Position numbers and translations under genes: made by a program | Assembly (NCBI GenBank): GCA_963662155.1 | Contig: OY759274.1 | Coordinates: forward strand, 42,197,842-42,261,841 | Source of the DNA: Lamellibrachia columna | Taxonomy: Eukaryota; Annelida; Polychaeta; Sabellida; Siboglinidae | DNA: 64,000 nt | Reading direction: 5' to 3' | Shown here: positions 36,735 to 64,000 of the stretch, piece by piece | Position numbering within the stretch: the stretch's first letter is position 1 | How the letters are laid out: every line of letters starts with the position of its first letter | Notes under the pieces: model-generated | Database searches by the model: none | Seen by the model: the letters and a program-made list of their open reading frames with translations, nothing else | What the model was told of the DNA's origin: nothing

Positions 36735-38145
36735 ATTTTCATATTTGCTGTACTGAACATTTGTCACCATGTAGTTCTTAGTGCATATGTAAGCATCTGT
36801 CACCACATCATTCTGACTATACAGGGGCATTTGTCACCACATAATTCTTATTACATAGGGGCATTTATCACCACATCATTCTGACTAGATCGGGACATTT
36901 GTCACCACATAATTCTTACTACATAGGGGCATTTATCACAACATCATTCTTACTACATAGGGGCATTTATCACAACATCATTCTTACTACATAGGGGCAT
37001 TTGTCACCACATCATTCTTACTATGTAGGGGCATTTGTCACCACATCATTCTTACTATGTAGGGGCATTTATCGCAACATTATTCTTATTACATGTGTCA
37101 CCAAGCAATTCTTATTATATAGGGACATTTGTCAACACATAATTCTTACTCAATGGGGGGACATTTGTCACCACATAATTCTTACTATACAGGGGCATTT
37201 GTTACCACAGCATTCTTATTATATGTGTCACCATGTGTCACCACACAATTCTTATTACATACGGACATTTGTCAATGCATAATTCTTGCTTTATTTGTCA
37301 GCACATAATTCCTACTATATAAGGGCATGTGTCACCACATAATACTTGCTATATAGGGGCATTTGTCACCACATCATGCTTACTAGATGGGGGAATTTGT
37401 CACCACATAATTCTTATTACATGTGTCACCACACAATTCTTATTACATAGGGACATTTGTCAACTCATAATACTTACTTTATAGGGGGACATTTGTCACC
37501 ACATCATTCTTACTATATAAGGGCATGTGTCACCACATAATACTTGCTATATAGGGGCATTTGTCACCACATCATTCTTAATAGATGGGGAAATTTTTCA
37601 CCACATAATTCTTACTATATAGGGGCGTTTTTACCCACATCATTCTTAATAGATGGGGAAATTTTTCACCACATAATTCTTACTATATAGGGGCGTTTGT
37701 ACCCACATCATTCTTAATAGATGGGGAAATTTGTCACCACATAATTCTTACTATATATGGGAGTTTGTACCCACATCATTCTTAATAGATGGGGAAATTT
37801 GTCACCACATAATTCTTACTATATAGGGGCGTTTGTACCCACATCATTCTTAATAGATAGGGAAATTTGTCACCACATAATTCTTACTATATAGGGGCGT
37901 TTGTACCCACATCATTCTTAATAGATAGGGAAATTTGTCACCACATAATTCTTACTATATAGGGGCGTTTGTACCCACATCATTCTTAATAGATGGGGAA
38001 ATATGTCACCACATAATTCTTACTATATAGGGGCGTTTGTACCCACATCATTCTTAATAGATGGGGAAATTTGTCACCACGTAATTCGTACTAGATGGGG
38101 ACATTTGCCACCACATAATTCTTACTAGATTGGGACATTTGCAAT
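36735..38145. repeat. 34-bp satellite with 68-bp higher-order units
   Basis: About forty units of the form CATTTGTCACCACAT-ATTCTTACTATATAGGGG. In 37560-38090 two variants alternate (CATTCTTAATAGATGGGGAAA and ATTCTTACTATATAGGGGCG), giving a homogenised 68-bp unit repeated about seven times. Confidence 0.9.
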
Positions 38146-38149
38146 GTCA

Positions 38150-38990
38150 GTGCAGTTCATTAGTGAATATGTTGAATCATATTTTGTAATTCATTAATTA
38201 AACTCTAACATGACTGTGTAAACCCTGGCAACCTGAATACAATTCTTAGCTTTTTATTTTTGGGAAGAGATTTTTCTTGATTACTGTAAATCTGCCTTTT
38301 TGTTATGGAATGACAATGCAAGTCCAGGTTACAGTGAAACAGGCCTTATTCATGACGTTTAATTTATGAATTAATGTACCAGCAATTATGCCAACATTCA
38401 GTATGAAACTGATATACATCAACACATAATCACAGCAAGCATGTCGGCCCCAAATGGTATTTACACATAATATGTAATGTACAATTTACTGGCATAGTAC
38501 GCAGTGTAACAAACATTGCTACAGATAATATTTAAATATCTCTGGCAGCCACCCGCTACAAGTACTAACTATATGACTACTGGCTAGTATTTACAGTCAC
38601 ACTGTATCGGTGGGGGTCACTCTGCCACCACACAAAAATAATAAAATCTACTGCCATGAAAACCCCTTGTACACTACTGAATACTCAGTTATAAGGAAAA
38701 AACTTTAAGGAAAACCTTGTATACCAATCTGGAGCAGGGAAAGCATCAAGCATTAAGTGCATCACCTCTGTACAATTGGTGATTTAAAATGATCTAATAC
38801 ATTAACATGTCTTACAAACTTGTAACCACAGGGTTACTCCATAACAATTTAAGCCAATCATGACTGATTAGTTCACTGTTTGGTAAAAGGAGGAGGGTAG
38901 GATTAAAACCCCTGCTTGAAATGATCCTTATTAACACACCCAAACAATTAACTGTCCTTCAAGACACACCTCAAATTAATTCCAACAAAT
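38150..38990. other. Spacer between satellites
   Basis: No exon, repeat or element was recognised. Confidence 0.45.
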
Positions 38991-38997
38991 AGTAATA

Positions 38998-39520
38998 AAA
39001 AGCAACAAGTAGTAATAACAAGCAACAAGTAGTAATAACAAGCAACAAGTAGTAATAACAAGCAATCAAGTAGAAATAACAAGCAACAAGTAGTAATACC
39101 AAGCAACAAGTAGTAATAACAAGCAATCAAGTAGAAATAACAAGCAACAAGTAGTAATACCAAGCAACAAGTAGTAATACCAAGCAACAAGTAGTAATAA
39201 CAAGCAACAAGTAGTAATAACATGCAACAAGTAGTAATAACATGCAACAAGTAGTAATAACAAGCAATCAAGTAGAAATAACAAGCAACAAGTAGTAATA
39301 ACAAGCAATCAAGTAGAAATAACAAGCAACAAGTAGTAGCAACATGCAACAAGTAGTAATAACAAGCAACAAGTAGTAATAACAAGCAACAAGTAGTAAT
39401 AATAAGCAACAAGTAGTAATAACATGCAACAAGTAGTAATAACAAGCAACAAGTAGTAATAACAAGCAACAAGTAGTAATACCAAGCAACAAGTAGTAAT
39501 AACAAGCAGCAAGTAACAAT
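38998..39520. repeat. 20-bp satellite (AGCAACAAGTAGTAATAACA)
   Basis: About 26 units with a 21-bp variant (AGCAATCAAGTAGAAATAACA type) at irregular places. The Leu/Tyr/Thr-rich minus-strand frames are repeat translations. Confidence 0.95.
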
Positions 39521-39839
39521 CGTAATGTTGAGGATATGGCAAGCAAAAATAAAAATTTAATGTGATCGCAATTGAGATTGAAAACCTGCGGCTTCTTTAT
39601 ATAGTGTCAACTTATTGCGTAATATCCTGCTGCTCATGCAAGTAACCCGGCCATACTCTTGTTACCACTGTTCGCATAATTAACCTTACTGCATTGCTGC
39701 TTTAAAAATTGTGTCTACGAAGCTAAACTATGCCTTGTCACAGGTTCATCCTAGTGATGCATAGGCACATATTTCCTGTGCTGTCATTCCACACAAATCC
39801 CTCTATTCCTCACTACATGACACATAAACCCTTTGTGCT

Positions 39840-39945
39840 GTTGAATAGGCTGGCACACAGACAGTTGAATAGGCTGGCGCACAGACAGTTGAATAGGCTG
39901 GCGCACAGACAGTTGAATAGGCTGGCGCACAGACAGTTGCTCAAC
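39840..39945. repeat. 24-bp minisatellite
   Basis: Four near-identical units containing GGCTGGCGCACAGACAGTTG. Confidence 0.95.
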
Positions 39946-40379
39946 AGGGAAGTGAATAGTTGAACATTTGCTCACCCTTTATTTTATGTACAAAAATCAA
40001 ACCAGAACATTAGTAGGAATTGCAGAGCAGTTTTCATACAGGGAATTGACCTAAAACTTCATTCAGGGAAGTTACTTAAAACTCCATCCTCAGCTGATTT
40101 AGCCTGTCACAAATCTGGTTCTTTGATGTGCAAACTATATGTAGTGTGTAAATAATTTAAGTAATATCCACAGTCGATTTAATATAAAAGTGCATATTTT
40201 TATTCAGTTCATCAAAAGAATTAACTTTGGTCATTAAATCTGGTAATGCTCAAAATGGTGGATATACAAAAGAGTAAACACTGCGGAGTCAAGACTGATC
40301 ATAGACGTGACTATCATCCTATGGTGATCACATGACAAGGTTACAATATTTCATCAAGCATGAAATTTGTGAGTTTTCA

Positions 40380-40575
40380 GTGTTTCCCTTTTCATTTTAA
40401 TTGTTGTCTGGCCAAACATTTAATAATTTAATAGTTTGTCTGGTGATTTCACAAAAACTACATAAAAAAAGTTGCATAAATGAACTAGCATGTTGTAGTG
40501 GATAGGTTTGATTTTTTTGCAAGATTAATTTGAAATGAGATGAGCGGAAAAATCTGATTGAGTTGGGACCTTTAA
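40380..40575 (-). repeat. Dispersed repeat family X, copy 3 (reverse)
   Basis: TTTAATAGTTTGTCTGGTGA, GAACTAGCATGTTGTAGTGGA and GATTTTTTTGCAAG are the reverse complement, in reverse order, of words in copies 2 and 6. Confidence 0.6.
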
Positions 40576-40639
40576 AAATGTTTTTACCCTGACTGACATG
40601 ACAACAGAAAAGTCTGTTTGCTTACAACAGCCTGCAGAC

Positions 40640-41825
40640 TCCCCTACGGTCATCCAATCCACCCTACAGTCATGCAATCCACCCTACAGTTGTCCAATCC
40701 ACCCTACAATCATCCAATCCACACTACAGTCGTCCAATCCACACTACAGTCGTCCAATCCACACAACAGTCGTCCAATCCACACTACAGTCATCCAATCC
40801 ACACTACAGTCATCTAATCCACACTACAGTCATCTAATCCACACTACAGTCATCCAATCCACCCTACAATCATCCAATCCACACTACAGTCGTCCAATCC
40901 ACACTACAGTCGTCCAATCCACACAACAGTCGTCCAATCCACACTACAGTCATCCAATCCACCCTACAATCATCCAATCCACACTACAGTCATCCAATCC
41001 ACACTACAGTCGTCCAATCCACACAACAGTCATCCAATCCACACTACAGTCGTCCAATCCACACTTAGTCGTCCAATCCACACAACAGTTGTCCAATCCA
41101 CACTACAGTCATCCAATCCACACTACAGTCGTCCAATCCACACAACAGTCGTCCATTCCACACTACAGTCATCCAATCCACACTACAGTCATCCAATCCA
41201 CACTACAGTCATCCTATCCACACTACAGTCATACAGTCCACCCTACAGTCATACAGTCCACCCTACAGTTGTCCAATCCACCCTACAATCATCCAATCCA
41301 CACTACAGTCATCCAATCCACACAACAGTCATCCAATCTATCTTACAGTCATCCAATCCAGCCTACAGTCATCCAATCCACCCTACAGTCATCCAATCCA
41401 CACTACAATCATTCAATCCATCTTACAGTCATCCAATCCATCCCACAGTCATCAAATTCATGCTACAGTTGTCCATTCCACCCTACAGCCATTTATTCCA
41501 CCCTACAGTCATCCAATCCATCCTACAACTATCCAACCCACCCTAGAGCCATCCAATCCACCCTACAGTCACCCAATCCACCCTAATTCCATCCAATCCA
41601 CCATACGGCCATCCAATCCACCCTACAGCTATCCAATCCACCCTACAGCCATCCAGTCCACCCTACAGCCGTCCAATCCACCCTACAGCCAACCACTCCA
41701 CCCTACAGCCAACCACTCCACCCTACAGCCAACCACTCCATCCTACAGCCAACCACTTCACCCTACAGCCAACCACTCCACCCTACAGCCAACCACTCCA
41801 CCCTACAGCCATCCAGTACACCCTT
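40640..41825. repeat. 20-bp satellite (CATCCAATCCACACTACAGT)
   Basis: Nearly sixty units; variants CCCTACAG and CGTCCAATCC occur in blocks, and from 41690 a CAACCACTCCACCCTACAGC subtype takes over. The 322-codon frame through it is an artefact of stop-free 20-bp units. Confidence 0.97.
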
Positions 41826-41869
41826 TTTATTGTCTACCACCCAATGTTATCAACAACATCTTTTAGGAT

Positions 41870-42200
41870 GGGTATAAAAATATTGATAGAAATATGTTTT
41901 TCTCACTTAAGAAATATAGTAGAACTAGAGGATGTGAGGTAACATTAGTAAAGGATCAGTGTAGATTGGATTTCAGGAAGTACTAATTCTCACATAGGAC
42001 GATAAATGAATGGAACTGACTATCCACAGATTGTGTAAATGCTAGCAGTGTGAATATGTTAAAAACAAAATTGACAAATATCTCAGAAGGGTGGGTTACA
42101 CATAGATGACAAATTTTTGGACTCTCGATAAGCCAATATCTTCCTTGTCCACTTGCCATCTGGGCCTTTGCCTTGGATAGCAATCTTGTTAAAAATAAAT
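41870..42200 (+). pseudogene. Decayed 3' end of the 27-31 kb LINE family
   Basis: Collinear with about 31260-31590: ATTGATAGAAATATGTTTTT, AGTAAAGGATCAGTGTAGAT, GCTAGCAGTGTGAATATGTT, then the 3' UTR words GACTCTCGATAAGCCAAT and TTGTCCACTTGCCATCTGGG. In-frame stops show it is dead. It sits directly against the 20-bp satellite. Confidence 0.9.
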
Positions 42201-43110
42201 CTTTATCTTGTTCAACATAGTTTCACATGAAAATTCAAATAAACTGCCAGAGCAGATTTCTTCAGCAAAAATTTTATTTTTTTACACAGTGTTATGTCAA
42301 AAGGGTGAGAAATTGTACGCCTTTTCATTTCCTTGGTGAGCAACTGTCCAACATTCAAATATAGGCTGTCAGCACTTGATTCAAAACTTAAATATTATGG
42401 GTATGACACAAGTGTGCCGCCCCAGTCTGATCATGTCTGCCTCTTGTCTCTTTAGTGGTTACTGGGCATTTAGTCTTTCACTTCCCTGTAAACATTAGAT
42501 CATATCACCAGACTGTGACATTCTGCTCAATTTAACTTTAATGGGTCACCAACTTTTGACAACATGTTACAACTGGCATCTAAATAATGACTACTGCAGA
42601 ATGTTATCGACTTATAGGCTTGTAAATGTTGCCTACAGACAGCTCAAATCCACTTGTGCTAATTCTAGGAAACAAGTTTTTGTCAATGACATTTAGCAGT
42701 GTGACATTTATAAAACTGAAGAATATTGCTGTCCTGGAGTAGGACAATTAAAAGTTGTTTAATTCTGTGAGATTACATATCATAAAGTTGATACTAATAA
42801 CAGTGTACAGTGTTTAATGCATTTCATTTACATTTAAATTTAGTTGCTCCTTAATGTAATATATATATATATATATATATATATTGGTGCCATGTTATTT
42901 TAATGTGTAACTTAAATTGTGCAACAATTAGCATGATTGTAGGAAACTGTTGGATGTTAATGGGGGTCTAAGTTGGTTTTTGCAAGTATATTGGGGCCAA
43001 CATATACCCACCAAAAAATATTTGTGGCCCCTTCCCCCCCCCTGGTTCCAACACCCACAGGGCTGTAATTAATGTGCAACTTAAGGTGTGTAAAATTTAA
43101 TTTGCAACTT
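42201..43110. other. Intergenic sequence
   Basis: Contains (AT)13 at 42860-42885. No exon or element was recognised. Confidence 0.45.
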
Positions 43111-43117
43111 CAACTGG

Positions 43118-43257
43118 TTAGGTGTCTTTCCTCAACGTTATTAGGTGTCTTTCCTCAACGTTATTAGGTGTCTTTCCTCAACGTTATTAGGTGTCTTTCC
43201 TCAACGTTATTAGGTGTCTTTCCTCAACGTTATTAGGTGTCTTTCCTCAACGTTATT
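43118..43257. repeat. 23-bp minisatellite
   Basis: Six perfect units of GTGTCTTTCCTCAACGTTATTAG (cited cyclically as GTGTCTTTCCTCAACGTTAT plus TAG). Perfect identity implies recent expansion. Confidence 0.97.
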
Positions 43258-43599
43258 CGCAAATTGTTTGTTGCATCAAATATTATGAAAATATGCAAGT
43301 TTGTGAAACCCATTAATTGTTACACAATTTAAGTTAGACATGTTAAATAAAAAAAATAATTGTTACTTCAATGAAAGATACCAGTTTGATTTCATGTCTG
43401 CGGGCTACCAGATATTTCAGCCAGGTAGCCGTGCTGGCTACCTAGATTTTTGGAGTTATTTCTACCCCTGAGAGGTATGGTCTTATTATGGCAATCCTCT
43501 GGAATTTTTTTGGATTAATGATGTCATGTTTTTTTCTAAAAGAGCTGTACATTACTCTAGCCAATTTACATATATGTTAATAAGAAGCTTGATTTAATT

Positions 43600-43880
43600 A
43601 GAAATAATTGACCTTGGTCATTAGGTTGGGTAACTTGCAAAATTGTGAATAATTTTGTGCCATAGTATATATAGCCAGACCACTTTTGCCCTTTTTTCCC
43701 AAATTGCATACCAGATCCGGTCAAAAATAATTTCATGGTATTTCAATGATTTCATGGTAACTAAATAATAAATTTGCACAAACGAGCTACCATGTTTTAA
43801 TTGATACTAGATAGGTTTGATTTTTCATGAAATGCTTCTAAAACGAGACAGGTGAAAACATTTACTTGAGGAAGGACCAT
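43600..43880 (-). repeat. Dispersed repeat family X, copy 4 (reverse), beside the Ig exon
   Basis: GACCTTGGTCATTAGG, GCCATAGTATATATAG, GATCCGGTCAAAAATAATTT and GATACTAGATAGGTTTGAT are reverse-complement words of copy 6. It ends about 40 bp before the Ig exon acceptor. Confidence 0.6.
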
Positions 43881-43917
43881 TAATGCCTGCTCACATGGAC
43901 CACCCGGCATGTTTCAG

Positions 43918-61113
<17,196 letters not shown>

Positions 61114-61144
61114 GTAAGCGCCATAAAAACGACTTCCGCAATTT

Positions 61145-62430
61145 GACTTTTTGCTCCTCTCATTTTAGACTTTGCAAGAAAATGAACCCATCTAGTATCC
61201 ACTATGACATACTAGCTCTAGTATCCACTATGACATACTAGCTCTAATATTCACTATGACATACTAGCTCTAGTATCCACTATGACATACTAGCTCTAAT
61301 ATTCACTATGACATACTAGCTCTAATATCCACTATGACATACTAGCTCTAATATTCACTATGACATACTAGCTCTAGTATCCACTATGACATACTAGCTC
61401 TAATATTCACTATGACATACTAGCTCTAGTATCCACTATGACATACTAGCTCTAATATCCACTATGACATACTAGCTCTAGTATCCACTATGACATACTA
61501 GCTCTAATATTCACTATGACATACTAGCTCTAGTATCCACTATGACATACTACCTCTAACATTCACTATGTCATACTAGCTCTAATATTCACTATGACAT
61601 ACTAGCTGTAGTATCCACTATGACATACTAGCTCTAATATTCACTATGACATACTAGCTCTAGTATCCACTATGACATACTAGCTCTAATATTCACTATG
61701 ACATACTAGCTCTAATATTCACTATGACATACTAGCTCTAGTATTCACTATGACATACTAGCTCTAATATTCACTATGACATACTAGCTCTAGTATTCAC
61801 TATGACATACTAGCTCTAATATTCACTATGACATACTAGCTCTAGTATCCACTATGACATACTAGCTCTAATATTCACTATGACATACTAGCTCTAGTAT
61901 CCACTATGACATACTAGCTCTAATATTCACTATGACATACTACCTCTAGTATCCACTATGACATACTAGCTCTAGTATCCACTATGACATACTAGCTCTA
62001 GTATCCACTATGACACACTAGCTCTAGTATACACTATGACATACCAGCTCTAGTATCCACTATGACATACTAGCTCTAGTATCCACTATGACACACTAGC
62101 TCTAGTATCCACTATGACACACTAGCTCTAGTATCCACTATGACATACTACCTCTAGTATTCACTATGACACACTAGCTCTAGTATCCACTATGACATAC
62201 TAGCTCTAGTATCCACTATGACACACTAGCTCTAGTAGCCACTATGACACACTAGCTCTAGTATCCACTACAACATGCTAGCTCTAGTTCCACTACCGCA
62301 TACTAGCTCTAGTATCCACAATGACATACTAGCTCTAGTATCCACAATGACATACTAGCTCTAGTATCCACAATGACATACTAGCTCTAGTATCCACAAT
62401 GACATACTAGCTGGTTTGTGAAATATTACA
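61145..62430 (+). repeat. Dispersed repeat family X, copy 7, containing a 26-bp satellite (~47 units)
   Basis: The left flank (CTCCTCTCATTTTAGACTTTG, AACCCATCTAGTATCC) and right flank (ACTAGCTGGTTTGTGAAAT) continue family X. Between 61190 and 62412 the segment CACTATGACATACTAGCTCT with TAGTAT/AATATT is repeated at 26 bp. Two subtypes (AGTATCC and AATATTC) alternate irregularly up to ~61920; afterwards mostly the first remains. Confidence 0.92.
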
Positions 62431-64000
62431 GAAATTCAGTTACGATAACATTATAGTCTTTTTCTGGTTGTTATGAGTAGCACATGTGCTGGTCATTTTA
62501 GAGGGATTTTATCAATATTTTACAAGACTGCCATCGATAGCAAAACATCATTAGATGACAGGTTTACAACAATGACATTGGTTTATCTAGCGTCCACTGT
62601 TCTTAATGTATATTTTTAATCTGTTATTAAGTGTATTGGACTCTCTAAACTTTTGTCTTCCTTGCTTAATTTTTTTAAAGTAGATACTCCTTTGATTGTG
62701 AACGATTGTATCAGATCAGTTGCAGTGATCACATAGTTACAATGATTACATAGTTACCATGATTACATAGTTACAATTATTACATAGTTACAATTATTAC
62801 AGGACATAATTATGATTATACCCTCACATAATTGTTTTATTATTATATTATTATTATAGTAGTGTATTAATTTAAAGTCAGTTATGATTACTCCCATAAT
62901 CAAAGCAAGCCCTGACATTGCAGCAGTATCAAAACAATGTACAGGACCTACTAATACACCACCAGTACACATATGAGAAATTGAATGGTGAAACACTGCA
63001 ATGAAGACATCTATCTTTAGGATTATGACACTCATTGCTAAGTTCTTTTTCTTGTTTTCATTGTATTGTTCACTGTGAAGCCACAGAAAATTGAACCCTG
63101 TTTTAAATGGGTGCACGACTGTGCATGTTCTTCTGTCATTCAGTGTTCAGTGCTCAAAGGTAACCCAGATCTTTGTAAAGATCTCGTGAAAAAAATGCTG
63201 TAAAAATTGTAACTTGAGCTGTAGAACCACCAGCTCAAGTAGAACAAAGGCAACATGCACACAAACCTGTCATATTTGAAGCATATTGAATGAAGAGGCA
63301 CTGAAAGAAACTGGATGATGTTGCTGTTTGCTGATCTGTATCATGTTGCAAATTCAGAAGAGAGACACTAATTAGCCAAAAAGTTGACTACCTTCCTTAG
63401 GAGCAGTGAATTTTTATTTTACATGCTTAGACCTGTGTGAAAATAGTGATATTTAAAGTAACTTCTGTCCCTTTATCTAAGATAGAGGAGAACGGTTAGC
63501 ATGTAGTCACTGAGATAGAATTGGGAAAAGTGAACATTTCTAGATACACCTTAAAAAACATTACTAGATAAGGTCACAAACATAGAGCTATTGAGGAATA
63601 CAGAGTAGCATAACAGCTGATAAGAGATTGAAAAATGGACACGAACAGGGCACACCCTCTGAAAAGAAAAAGTGTTACACAGTGGGCCTTGGAATGGAAC
63701 CTACAACAAGGGAAGAGAAAGCCAGGAAGACCAAACAATGGTTGGAGGTGATCAGTAACAGAAAAAATGAGGAAGTTTTGAACCACCTGGAAAGAAATAC
63801 CAAAAACATCATGTGTTGCAGAAGTGTTGTTTCTTCAAGTCTTCAAGTTTGTACTGCTAGAAAGTAATGCTTTGCCACGCTGCAGCATGTGACATCATCT
63901 CCCAACTTTAGCGAAGGTGACGTAAGCTAAAATGTCTTCTACACAAATAGTTGTGCAGTGCAGGGTTAGAAACATTCTTGGACACTTCACAATGATTTGT
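62431..64000. other. Receptor intron sequence, no exon recognised
   Basis: 62720-62800 is a GATTACATAGTTACAAT repeat (about five units). The 79-codon frame at 63628-63867 is lysine/glutamate-rich and matches nothing I know. No WSxWS-encoding exon was seen. Confidence 0.5.

Noticed and set aside
36735..38145. CRISPR-like array
   Set aside because: Units are contiguous 34-bp tandem repeats with no unique spacers, and the DNA is eukaryotic.
38948..39546. Long Leu/Tyr/Cys-rich membrane-like frames on the minus strand
   Set aside because: Pure translation of the AGCAACAAGTAGTAATAACA satellite in several overlapping frames.
40618..41586. 322-codon frame of His/Pro/Thr repeats
   Set aside because: It is the translation of a 20-bp satellite; all three frames stay open because the unit lacks stops, and there is no domain or splice support.

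Overview
This is animal nuclear DNA. It has AT-rich introns with GT-AG splice sites, very dense minisatellites, several LINE lineages and cut-and-paste DNA transposons. The two host genes and the transposon families fit an invertebrate such as a cephalochordate, hemichordate or lophotrochozoan. The sequence alone does not let me name the phylum with confidence.

Host genes. (1) Positions 1678-8139, minus strand, hold eleven phase-consistent exons of SUGT1 (SGT1), the HSP90 co-chaperone: start codon, TPR region, linker and CS domain. The SGS-domain exons lie left of the window. (2) From 43918 to at least 61113, plus strand, exons encode a class I cytokine receptor of the gp130/IL-6R type: an Ig domain, a split first cytokine-receptor (fibronectin-like) domain, and the first half of the second. 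The signal peptide, WSxWS half, transmembrane and cytoplasmic exons were not found in the window. Two homologous cassettes, 47988-48208 and 48455-48645, each fit the second half of the first domain in frame. Including both would shift the frame, so they look like mutually exclusive alternative exons in a ligand-binding domain. This is the most interesting signal here.

Between and within the genes. 8.5-10.6 kb is a CpG-containing intergenic stretch with promoter-like words. 12.1-12.6 kb is a diverged ~160-bp tandem repeat. 14.9-20 kb is a transposon graveyard: a pogo/jerky-type transposase split into two opposed halves, a nearly complete Mutator-like transposase with one frameshift, and a His-Me finger (I-PpoI-like) zinc-loop fragment, bracketed by ~160-bp direct repeats. 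21.97 kb carries a frameshifted THAP-domain start and 22.6-23.8 kb a decayed LINE. 27.4-31.8 kb is a nearly intact CR1/L2-like LINE with an esterase-type ORF1 and an EN-RT ORF2; its decayed 3' relative lies at 41.9-42.2 kb. Other LINE tails lie at 32, 34.6-35.1 and 45.2 kb.

36-43 kb is a chain of satellites (34, 20, 24, 20 and 23 bp units). The receptor introns hold a TTAA-flanked MITE, two hAT elements with target-site duplications, a 3-kb TA-flanked element with a decayed unusual transposase, and a 26-bp satellite that grew inside a dispersed repeat family. That family has at least seven copies in the window.

Most long open frames outside the LINE, the Mutator-like gene and the listed exons are translated satellites.
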